Of a DNA stretch of 57,226 nucleotides, positions 25,476 through 33,105 are shown one piece after another. The notes under the pieces are model-generated. The model had not been told where the DNA came from and did no database searches. It worked only from the letters and a program-made list of their open reading frames with translations. The stretch covers positions 1-57,226 of the forward strand of contig CAYRLW010000019.1 of assembly GCA_964425215.1 (NCBI GenBank), read 5' to 3'. The position numbers were made by a program, and so were the translations under genes. The stretch's first letter is position 1; each line of letters starts with the position of its first letter. This stretch comes from CAYRLW01 sp964425215. GTDB lineage: Bacteria; Spirochaetota; Spirochaetia; Treponematales; Breznakiellaceae.

Positions 25476-26015
25476 TTAGAGCCCCAGACCCTTTAAAAGG
25501 CCCCGAATGGCGGGTCCGAGGGCCGCGTTGATAGCTCCGGCGCCCAAAATCGCCCAGAGGGAGTTGATTTTGGTAAAGGCGCCGATATAGAAGGTCCCCA
25601 GGGCGAAAAAGAGCAGGAGGGGATCCATCGACGTGGGCCGGAGGACCCAGAGGGTCATCAGCATCATGGCCAAGCTCCCCGTCCGTAGGGATTCGTCGAT
25701 ATGAGCCTTGTTAAGGGCCACCTTGTTCGCTAACAGGGTGGTCAGGACGATCATCAGGACGGGGAAGGTTACCACCGAAAGGGTCGCCAGGACCGCCGTA
25801 AGAAAGCCCCCGTGGTACCAGCCCACCATGGTGGCGGCGTTCAGCGCTATGGGGCCGGGGGTGGACTGGGCTATGGCGATAAGGGATCGAAACCCCGCCT
25901 CGTCCACCCAATGGGGAACCACGGCGTTCTTGATAATCCCCACCACCGACCAGCCGCCGCCGAAGGCGATAATACCGATTTTAAAAAAAGCCCAAACAAC
26001 CGCTAACGTTTCCAT
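25476..26015 (-). CDS. Chromate transporter (ChrA), second half
   Basis: 179 residues, one CHR domain with about six predicted membrane helices. Motifs FKIGIIAFGGGWSVVGII, IAQSTPGPIALNAATMVG and LLANKVALNKAHI are typical. In many bacteria ChrA is one ~400-residue protein; here, as in other spirochaetes and firmicutes, two short half-length genes overlap by 13 bases and probably form a heterodimer. ChrA exports chromate, but many members are simply uncharacterised anion carriers. Last gene of the minus-strand operon that begins at 32911. Confidence 0.9.
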   Translation of the reverse strand: METLAVVWAFFKIGIIAFGGGWSVVGIIKNAVVPHWVDEAGFRSLIAIAQSTPGPIALNAATMVGWYHGGFLTAVLATLSVVTFPVLMIVLTTLLANKVALNKAHIDESLRTGSLAMMLMTLWVLRPTSMDPLLLFFALGTFYIGAFTKINSLWAILGAGAINAALGPAIRGLLKGLGL

Positions 26016-26566
26016 AGGCCCTCGAGCAGGTACATGACGAAAATTCCGCCTAAAAGAACCGGCAGACTAAATTGGGGGAAGAACACTAAAAGCAGGGTCA
26101 AAAGGGCCAGTTCGACGATCCTAGGACCAATCCATGTGCGCCGGGCGGTGTTTTTCCAGACCATGGCGGCTACGATCCCGGGGACCACGGCCCCAGCGCC
26201 GTCTAAGAAACGCTTTACCACAGGGAGGGACCCGTACGTGGTTAGGAGTTTACTGACCAGAATGATCACGAAAAAGGGCGGCAAGATGACCCCAAAAAAG
26301 GCGGCCACGGCGCCCCAAAACCCGCAGAGGCGAATTGATACTAAGAGGGCGGTGGAAAGCGCTAGAGGACCGGGGTACGCTTGAGCTTGGGCGAACACGC
26401 CGTAAAAGGTTTCCTCGTCCATCCAGCCTCTTTTTTCTAGGCTGTTGCCGATAATCGGTACGATGACGTAACCGCCCCCCAAGGTTATGGTGTTAATCCA
26501 GGAAAAGATGAGAAACAGCTTCCACGGGGTGGGACGGTCCCTGTCGTCATTTGAGATGTTTTCCAT
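26003..26566 (-). CDS. Chromate transporter (ChrA), first half
   Basis: 187 residues from the ATG at 26566, preferred over a GTG at 26575 that has no ribosome site ahead. One CHR domain: LFLIFSWINTITLGGGYVIVP, FAQAQAYPGPLALSTALLV, FFGVILPPFFVIIL. It lies 33 bases after the sensor kinase gene and overlaps the second ChrA half by 13 bases. The tie to kinases and an MFS carrier suggests its substrate may be a regulated anion rather than chromate; that is inference. Confidence 0.9.
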   Translation of the reverse strand: MENISNDDRDRPTPWKLFLIFSWINTITLGGGYVIVPIIGNSLEKRGWMDEETFYGVFAQAQAYPGPLALSTALLVSIRLCGFWGAVAAFFGVILPPFFVIILVSKLLTTYGSLPVVKRFLDGAGAVVPGIVAAMVWKNTARRTWIGPRIVELALLTLLLVFFPQFSLPVLLGGIFVMYLLEGLWKR

Positions 26567-26599
26567 ATACCTCACTATGTCAAAAAGATGGATTTGGGT

Positions 26600-28339
26600 C
26601 TATAGAGTTTCCCGCCAAGGGAAATCGACCCAGAAGCGGCTACCCCCGCTTTCCGCGGAGGTCCAGCGGAGCGTACCCCCCAGCTGGGAAGCCAGGGCTT
26701 GGGCGATTTGCAAACCAATCCCCCTGGATGTACCGGGGTTAAAGTCCTCGGGAAGCCCGGGGCCGTTATCCCCCACTTCCAGATGAATGGCGGCTCCCCG
26801 GCGTTCCAGAGACACCCGCAGGACAGCCTCTTTCCCTGGGGTAAAACCATGCTTCAACGTGTTGGTCACCAGTTCGTTCACCAAGAGTCCAAAGGGTATG
26901 GCCTGGTCTAAAACCGCGAAAATCCGTTCGGTCCGTTGTTCCAACCGAATCGGCGTTGGGTTATCGGCGTACTGTAACAATAGGGTGGTTAGCTGTTGAA
27001 GGTACTCCTGTAGGTCCATCCGGGCGGAATTTTCGGTTTGGTACAGCAGTTCGTGGATCAGGGCCATGGAACCAATCCGGCCTTCCAGGGCTTCCCGGAA
27101 TTGGGCCGTATCGGCCCCCGTGTCGGCCTGGAGGCGGATCATGCTCAGGATAAGCTGAAGGTTGTTTTTGACCCGATGGTGGACCTCCTTAAGAAGGACC
27201 TCCTTTTCCTTAAGCGCCTGGGCTATCCGCTGTTTATCCGCCCCCTCCTGTTCCAGACGGACCTGGAGTTCCTGGGCCATACGGTTCAGAGCCTGGGCAA
27301 TGGTCCCCAAATCGGGGGACCGATCCTCCGTATCCACCCGAGCGCCCAGGTCCCCCTGGCGGATCTGTTCGGTGGTCTCCACTATTTTTCGCAGACGCTT
27401 ACCAAAGAGACGGGAATACAAAAACAGGGTAGAGAGCAAAGCCCCCAGGGTTACCAGAACCAGCAAAAAGACGCTTCGCAGTATCAGGTTCCTGACCTGG
27501 GCTATAAGGGGCGCCAGGGGGGTGGCGTACACCACGTACAGGTAAGGCCCCTCGTCCTCCGCCAAGCGTAACTTCTTATACGCCGTCAACCGCTCCACCC
27601 CGTCGCTGTTGGGTTCGATAAAGGAGCCCTGTTCGGGCCCCGCCTGCATTTTTTGCCAACTGGAGGCTTTTATCTTTCCCCCTATGGGGTTGGTTTCCTT
27701 GGGGGGGTAAAAAAACACCCGTCTTCCGTTGCGGTCCACCAGACCAAGAAACGAATTTTCGGGAAGGTTGTACTTTTTATACAGGTCGATGTAGGAGCTT
27801 AGTTTGAAAATACCGTTTAAGGAACCGACAAAGGTTCCCTGGATGTCATACACCGGGTAGGAATAGGCAAAGGATGGGGTGTCCTCCACCAGACCCAGCA
27901 TGTACTCCCCCGCGGAAAAACGGCGGGTCGTTAGGATTTTTTGAATATGCGGTCTGTTACTTATATCGGTTCCCGTCTGGAGCCGGGAAGATGAACGGAT
28001 TATACCCCTAGCGTCGGTTAACGTAAAGTTTAGGTACTCCGGGTAATGGGTGTGGACCGCCTTAAGGATACGCTGGGTTTCCGCCTTGTTTAAAAGCTGA
28101 AATTCCGGGAGGGACGCCAGGGTCCCCAGGATCTGCTGGGTTCCGGTGGTCACCTGTACCTGGGTTTGGGCAAAGGCCTCTACCTGCCGTTGGACCCCCT
28201 GGTACAGCTGTTCCCGCAGAAGGGTGCTGAACCGCAAGCCCGACCAGAGGATCACCGCCAGGGGTGGAACCAGGGCCACGCACACGACCATGATCAGGGT
28301 AGATCGGATAGAGGGGACCATTCGTCGGGCCATAGACAA
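26600..28339 (-). CDS. Membrane sensor histidine kinase, dCACHE-HAMP-HisKA_2
   Basis: 579 residues from a TTG with AAGGA 6 bases upstream (an ATG two codons later is also possible). Order: membrane helix (about 10-32), extracytoplasmic dCACHE sensor (about 40-270), second helix (about 283-310), HAMP (about 315-365), HisKA_2 phospho-acceptor region with KEVHHRVKNNLQLILSMI, and HATPase (LVNELVTNTLKHGF, DNGPGLPEDF, GIGLQIAQALASQLGG). HisKA_2 kinases often act with stand-alone receivers; none is adjacent. The gene follows the MFS gene by 15 bases in the 32.9-25.5 kb operon. Confidence 0.9.
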   Translation of the reverse strand: MSMARRMVPSIRSTLIMVVCVALVPPLAVILWSGLRFSTLLREQLYQGVQRQVEAFAQTQVQVTTGTQQILGTLASLPEFQLLNKAETQRILKAVHTHYPEYLNFTLTDARGIIRSSSRLQTGTDISNRPHIQKILTTRRFSAGEYMLGLVEDTPSFAYSYPVYDIQGTFVGSLNGIFKLSSYIDLYKKYNLPENSFLGLVDRNGRRVFFYPPKETNPIGGKIKASSWQKMQAGPEQGSFIEPNSDGVERLTAYKKLRLAEDEGPYLYVVYATPLAPLIAQVRNLILRSVFLLVLVTLGALLSTLFLYSRLFGKRLRKIVETTEQIRQGDLGARVDTEDRSPDLGTIAQALNRMAQELQVRLEQEGADKQRIAQALKEKEVLLKEVHHRVKNNLQLILSMIRLQADTGADTAQFREALEGRIGSMALIHELLYQTENSARMDLQEYLQQLTTLLLQYADNPTPIRLEQRTERIFAVLDQAIPFGLLVNELVTNTLKHGFTPGKEAVLRVSLERRGAAIHLEVGDNGPGLPEDFNPGTSRGIGLQIAQALASQLGGTLRWTSAESGGSRFWVDFPWRETL

Positions 28340-28354
28340 GCGTAATCCTTCCGT

Positions 28355-29566
28355 TCACGCTTTTTTGGGGTAGGATTCCCGCATAAACAGGACGAGCAGG
28401 GCGCTAAAGAGGATCAAAATAGCAAAACCGCCCAGGCTAAGGGTAAAACTACCTTCCCGGTCCCGGAGAATCTGCATCAAAAAAACACAAACCACAGAAA
28501 TTTGACCGAACAGTTGGATAAGGCCGTTGGAGGTTCCCTCGGGGGTGGGATTGGTAATTTCAACGGAGTACTGCATCCCAATGGGCATGACGCTGGTGAG
28601 GAAAAAGCCCAGAAAAAAGGAGCTGAGGGCCAGGGTGAAAAAGGTCCGCCCCAGGGTCATGCCCAGGATGAAGGGAATAGAAGCCACCAGGGAAACGAAC
28701 ATCCACACCTTGCGGCGGCCCGTTAGGTCCGACAGGGCGGGGATAACCACGGCCCCCGCCACGCCGCCGACCAAGAGTAGGGCCCCCAGGGTTCCTGCGT
28801 CGGTGGGGTTAAACCCCCGGCCCTGGACGATCTGCTCGATCCAGGTGGTCACGCCGTTAAAAAGCCCCATCCCGATGAACACGATAATCAAAAAAATACG
28901 GAATGAACCGTTACTAAGGGCGTGGCGGAGCCCGGGCAGTAAAAAGAGTTTCTTTCCCCGATCCACCGGGGGCACCACCGCGTTTTTAGGATATTCCCGG
29001 GCGATGGCAATAAACAGACCGGCTCCCACGGTAGCGCCCAGGGCGTAGATCCCCTGAATTCGGTCTATGGAAAAACGGACCAGGAGCAGGGGGGTAAGGA
29101 CCATCCCTAGGGCGATGCCCAAGAGGTTGGAAAGGGTGATAAGCCCCACGGCGGTGGCCCGTTCGTTTTGGGGGTGCCAATGGGCGGGCATTTTAGTCCA
29201 AGCGTTCAGGTAAAAGGGTTGGGCCACCGCCAGCCCCAGGGTTCCCACCAGGGCCACGCCGTAGCGGTTCCCCGCGGCCGCCCGGATAAGGGCGAACAGG
29301 GCCATCAAAAGGGAACCCAGGGCGGTGCTTCGCCGGAACCCCCACCGGTCGATAATCCACGCCACCGGCAAAGCCAGGGGTACGTAAACGATCATATACA
29401 GCATGGCAAAGAGTCCAATAGCCAATTCGGAGACCCGGTAAAATTGAGCCGCGTCGGTGGTGATGGGGGCGTAGGAAATCCATAGAATTTGGATCAGCAG
29501 GTTCACGAGCATAAAAGAGGCCAATACAAGCCAGCGGTACGGAGTCGGGACAGAAGCTTTATTCAC
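28355..29566 (-). CDS. Major facilitator superfamily transporter
   Basis: 403 residues with 12 predicted membrane helices. The loop motif between helices 2 and 3 reads AWIIDRWGFRRS, and the matching second-half motif ALSDLTGRRKVW is present, both standard MFS signatures. The overall look (PYRWLVLASFMLVNLLIQILW) resembles the FLVCR/heme-carrier-like and related bacterial MFS subgroup, but substrate is unknown. It overlaps the kinase gene upstream by 8 bases and is followed by another kinase, so its substrate may be what the two kinases sense. Confidence 0.88.
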   Translation of the reverse strand: MNKASVPTPYRWLVLASFMLVNLLIQILWISYAPITTDAAQFYRVSELAIGLFAMLYMIVYVPLALPVAWIIDRWGFRRSTALGSLLMALFALIRAAAGNRYGVALVGTLGLAVAQPFYLNAWTKMPAHWHPQNERATAVGLITLSNLLGIALGMVLTPLLLVRFSIDRIQGIYALGATVGAGLFIAIAREYPKNAVVPPVDRGKKLFLLPGLRHALSNGSFRIFLIIVFIGMGLFNGVTTWIEQIVQGRGFNPTDAGTLGALLLVGGVAGAVVIPALSDLTGRRKVWMFVSLVASIPFILGMTLGRTFFTLALSSFFLGFFLTSVMPIGMQYSVEITNPTPEGTSNGLIQLFGQISVVCVFLMQILRDREGSFTLSLGGFAILILFSALLVLFMRESYPKKA

Positions 29567-31787
29567 GTTTTGATCCTTTGGGGATAAATTCTACCGTTAC
29601 CACCGTTCCCCCATGGTTACGCAGGGAAAGGCGACCCCCCAATTGTTCCACTAAAATCTGCATTATAGTCAAGCCCAAATGATCCCGCCCCTCGTCGGTG
29701 AGGGTGTCTTTTTCCCCCGCTTCCGCGATCCGCAGGGTATCGCCCTCCGCTTCTGGACCTTCCGGTACGTCACCCCGCGCTACCCCAGTCCGCTCGGCTT
29801 CGTCTCCCCTGTCTAGGGTCCCCGGTGCTTCGCCCTCCGTATGGGTACTTCTCCTGTGGGGCATGCCGACGCCGTTATCCCGGATTACAAGACGTACCCG
29901 GCCGCTTTCGTCCTGGGCGGCCTCCACGCGGGCTTCCATAGTACCGGTCCATCCGGGGGGGAACGCGTGCTTTTGAACGTTGGTCAAGGCTTCGTTGACG
30001 ATCAGCGCACAGGGTACCGCCGAAGTTAGATCCAGGGTAAGGTCGTTTATACCGTATCGAATGGGTATGGGTTTTCCCCCTACCTGAAGATCCAAGTAGG
30101 AACAGAGGCTTTCCACGTAGGATCGAAAATCCAGGGCCCCAAAATTGTCGTTATCGTAAAGGATTTCATGGACCAGGGCTATGGATTGAACCCGGTTTGC
30201 GGCGTCGGTAAGGGTCTTAAGTTCCTCCTCTTTAAGCTCCGGGTCTGTAGAACTGGCCATTTTTTGCAACTGCAACAGACTGCTAATAATTTGAAGGTTG
30301 TTTTTTACCCGGTGGTGGACCTCCTTTAAAAGGATATCCTTCTCTTTAAGGGAACGTTCTATTTCCCTCTGCTTATCCAGAAGATCGGTTATATCGTGAC
30401 CTACCCCCGTCGCTCCGGCTACCGTACCCTGGGCGTCCAGGTTTTGCACGATACTCCAATCGATAAGCCGCTCCTGCCCGTTTTTTAATACAAAGGTACA
30501 CCGTTCCAGGGGCAGGGTGGCCCGGTTTTGGATAATTTTAGTAAAAGGGCAGGCGTTGGAAGTCAATTTTAACAATTCACAGAGGGGCCGGCCCCGGATT
30601 TCGTTCAAATCGTAGGCCGAAAGCCGAAGAAAAAAAGGGTTCATGTATTGGATGCAGCCCTCCGCATCCACCGAAACCACCGCCAGTTCTATCCGGTCTA
30701 ATATCTCCCTAAATCCCCGTTCCCTGTTTTGGAGCGTTTTTTCCCGGTCGGCTATTCCGGTAACCATCCGGTCTAAACTTTCGCCGATCCGTTTAAATTC
30801 CAGGAACCCTTCGCCAAAATCGCGTAATTTTTGATACCGCCCCCGGGAAATTTGGTCCGCTTCCCCCTCTATGGCGAGCATCGCCCGGTGGATCCGGGAA
30901 AACCGGTACCGCCAAAAAATAATTCCCCCCGCCAACACGAGGGTCACCAGAACCAGGAAACCGGCTAAGACCTGGTACAGGGACCGGAGAAAGACCGATT
31001 GGGGGTACAACAGCAGAATATACCAGTTCGCGTCGGGCATAAATCGGGCACTGACGATCCATTTTCCCGTTTTCCCTGGGACAATCAATGGGGAAGGATT
31101 ACCCAGGTGCTGTTTAATTTCTAAAAAGTGGGACTGTTGGAACCGCTGTTGGACCATCGTTGGATCGGGATGGGAAATAAAAATTCCATTACGGTCCACA
31201 ATACGGATCTGAAGGTCCAGCTGGGTTATGGTCTGCATTTGGGCCGCCAGGGCCGCGACCCACGCTAAATTAAGATCCATCATCAGCGTATAGTTTCCCC
31301 GGTGTATTCCAAAGGTCAGGGCTGGTTGGTTATGGATTATGGAAATGTACGAATCGGACCAATAGAGGGTTTCGGATTTTTTTATCGCTTCGTAAAGGCT
31401 TTCCCCGGCCCGGGAAATGCCTATTTGATCGCTGTCAAAGGGATACAGCGCCTGGACGCGGTCGTCGCTTCCGATTATTTGGATTCGGTCTATAAAGGGG
31501 AATTCCTGGGCCGCGTCGATCAAGTACAGTTCCCAGTCAGCGGGGAGATATTGATCCGGTTTATCGATTATATTTTCCACGTGGTGGATCGCCTGTTCCG
31601 CGTGGGAAAAAAATTCCTGTAATTGGTTGGAAATAAGGACCGTACTAAGGCGATTCAGGTCCCGAAAGGAAGTTCCTAAGGTGCTATTGAGCACGATCAA
31701 ACTAAAGGCGCTTCCCACCAAAAGGGGCGCCAAAAAGAGGGCCACATTTCCCGCCAGGTACCGGGAGAGGGATACGGCTTTTTTCAT
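29559..31787 (-). CDS. Membrane sensor histidine kinase, dCACHE-PAS-HisKA_2, with an ATPase-domain insert
   Basis: 742 residues. N-terminal helix (about 12-33), dCACHE sensor (about 40-270), second helix (about 275-297), a HAMP-like linker, PAS (about 360-470, DRIELAVVSVDAEGCIQYMN), HisKA_2 (KEVHHRVKNNLQIISSLLQL) and HATPase. Between DNGVGMP and GLTIMQILVEQLGG in the ATPase domain lie about 55 extra residues rich in Glu, Gly, Asp and Arg; in normal kinases this is a short ATP-lid loop. The insert keeps the frame and looks like low-complexity expansion. The gene start overlaps the receptor lipoprotein gene by 4 bases. Confidence 0.88.
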   Translation of the reverse strand: MKKAVSLSRYLAGNVALFLAPLLVGSAFSLIVLNSTLGTSFRDLNRLSTVLISNQLQEFFSHAEQAIHHVENIIDKPDQYLPADWELYLIDAAQEFPFIDRIQIIGSDDRVQALYPFDSDQIGISRAGESLYEAIKKSETLYWSDSYISIIHNQPALTFGIHRGNYTLMMDLNLAWVAALAAQMQTITQLDLQIRIVDRNGIFISHPDPTMVQQRFQQSHFLEIKQHLGNPSPLIVPGKTGKWIVSARFMPDANWYILLLYPQSVFLRSLYQVLAGFLVLVTLVLAGGIIFWRYRFSRIHRAMLAIEGEADQISRGRYQKLRDFGEGFLEFKRIGESLDRMVTGIADREKTLQNRERGFREILDRIELAVVSVDAEGCIQYMNPFFLRLSAYDLNEIRGRPLCELLKLTSNACPFTKIIQNRATLPLERCTFVLKNGQERLIDWSIVQNLDAQGTVAGATGVGHDITDLLDKQREIERSLKEKDILLKEVHHRVKNNLQIISSLLQLQKMASSTDPELKEEELKTLTDAANRVQSIALVHEILYDNDNFGALDFRSYVESLCSYLDLQVGGKPIPIRYGINDLTLDLTSAVPCALIVNEALTNVQKHAFPPGWTGTMEARVEAAQDESGRVRLVIRDNGVGMPHRRSTHTEGEAPGTLDRGDEAERTGVARGDVPEGPEAEGDTLRIAEAGEKDTLTDEGRDHLGLTIMQILVEQLGGRLSLRNHGGTVVTVEFIPKGSKRE

Positions 31788-32911
31788 GGAACTTCCTTAA
31801 AAGCTCCGTTTTGAACGGTAAACACGAGCATATTCCGCTGGGCCTTCCCGGTTTTGTCAAAAACAATATCCCCCTGAACTCCCTGGAACTTCCCTTGGGC
31901 GATTATTTTTTCTCGAATCGCCTGGGCTGTCCGCTTCCCCGGAAGGAAAAGCACCTGAGATAGGATGCTGGCGGTCTCGTACCCAAACATGGCGGTAAAA
32001 CTGGGTTCCTCTCCGTAGGCCTGTTGGTACTTTTGCGCAAAATCCTTTCCCGACGGGGTTTGGAATCCCAAATCGGCGATGGATATCCCCAGGGCCCCTT
32101 CTATCGCCTTACCCCCGTTTTGGATCAAATCAGGGGTAAGGGGCCAGGGAGGTAGAAAAATTTGGAGGCTCAAGTCTGCCCGTTCCAATTCTTTGGCGAT
32201 CTTGACGGTGTCGGAACTGGCGGCCACGATTAAAAGCCCATCCGATCGGGCCTTACGTAAAGCCTCCGGGAGCAGAGAAAAGGGGCCTCCCTTTTGGGAA
32301 TCAAAAAGCTCCGTATAGGAGACGGTTCCTCCCATGGCCGTGTAGGTAGCGTTAAAAGCCGAAAGAACCGAATCCACGTAGCTCCCGTTTGCCCTATCCC
32401 CCAGAACGGCCATCCGTTTTTTCCCGTGGCCTTGGAACGCTAAAACGGCCAGGGCCTTCCCGTATTCGGATGCCCCAGCGTTGATATAAATAAAATTGTC
32501 GCTTTCGGTACCCCGAATGGGGGCCGAAACGGTGGGCGAAAGAACGAGCATGGAGTGTTCCACCGCCCAGGGAAGGGCCTTGGTGGCCGCCTGGCTCGGG
32601 GTTCCCAGGATAACGATGGAACAGCCCGCCGCGTTCAGCTCCTGAACCGCGGAAAGGCACCGGTCCGCATCGTTGCGATCGTCTTTTATAAGAACCTCCG
32701 GAGCCTGGGCTCCCAACGTCCGGGACCCCAGGGCCAGCAGGACCCCATTCCTGGTTCCCAATCCCACGGCCGAAGACGGCCCCGTTAGGGGTCCCACAAA
32801 GCCGATGGTACGTTTGCCGGAGGAACAGGACAGCAGGGTGCCTAGGCCCAGGGCTAGTATAAAAGTCGGGATGGTGAAGAAACTGTTTTTTCTAGAATTA
32901 TATTTTTTCAT
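31784..32911 (-). CDS. Type 1 periplasmic-binding lipoprotein (LivJ-like)
   Basis: 375 residues from the ATG at 32911, with GGGAGAG about 6 bases upstream; longer starts lack a signal. The signal ends in a lipobox (LLSC), so the protein is lipid-anchored. The fold is the branched-chain amino-acid receptor type: IGFVGPLTGPSSAVGLGTRNGVLLAL, VQELNAAGCSIVILGTPSQAATKAL, VLGDRANGSYVDSVLSAF, FTAMFGYETASILSQ. No permease or ATPase genes follow; instead two sensor kinases and an MFS carrier do, so it probably presents a ligand to a kinase rather than to an importer. First gene of the operon. Confidence 0.88.
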   Translation of the reverse strand: MKKYNSRKNSFFTIPTFILALGLGTLLSCSSGKRTIGFVGPLTGPSSAVGLGTRNGVLLALGSRTLGAQAPEVLIKDDRNDADRCLSAVQELNAAGCSIVILGTPSQAATKALPWAVEHSMLVLSPTVSAPIRGTESDNFIYINAGASEYGKALAVLAFQGHGKKRMAVLGDRANGSYVDSVLSAFNATYTAMGGTVSYTELFDSQKGGPFSLLPEALRKARSDGLLIVAASSDTVKIAKELERADLSLQIFLPPWPLTPDLIQNGGKAIEGALGISIADLGFQTPSGKDFAQKYQQAYGEEPSFTAMFGYETASILSQVLFLPGKRTAQAIREKIIAQGKFQGVQGDIVFDKTGKAQRNMLVFTVQNGAFKEVP

Positions 32912-32942
32912 CGAGGCTCTCCCTGTAAGGATCCTTACCTTT

Positions 32943-32971
32943 ATTTTTACGGAAAAACATCGCCCTGTCAA
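32943..32971 (-). promoter_or_regulatory. Predicted promoter of the receptor-kinase-MFS operon
   Basis: On the minus strand TTGACA (32966-32971), 17-base spacer, AAAAAT (32943-32948). It lies about 30 bases upstream of the chosen ATG at 32911. Confidence 0.5.
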
Positions 32972-32996
32972 ACGAAGGAACGATCACTTCCTTGAG

Positions 32997-33050
32997 GCTC
33001 TTTCAAAACCCAGGGAGTTTTGAAAGAGCTACCTTAGATGTATTTGCATT
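32997..33050. repeat. CTTTCAAAAG-type hairpin with partial composite-repeat tail
   Basis: GCTCTTTCAAAAC (from 32997) pairs with GTTTTGAAAGAGC (to 33029), followed by CCTTAGATGTA and TTGCATTTTATG, the left border of the composite repeat seen at 2030-2060. The right half is missing here. It lies between divergent operons. Confidence 0.65.
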
Positions 33051-33105
33051 TTATGACCCGCGGCTCTATCATAGAAATTAGAGTTTTTCTTCGGAGGAGG
33101 TTTCC

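Noticed and set aside
26003..32911. The operon considered as a chromate-resistance island
   Set aside because: Half-length ChrA proteins are common and mostly uncharacterised; no chrB or reductase gene is present.
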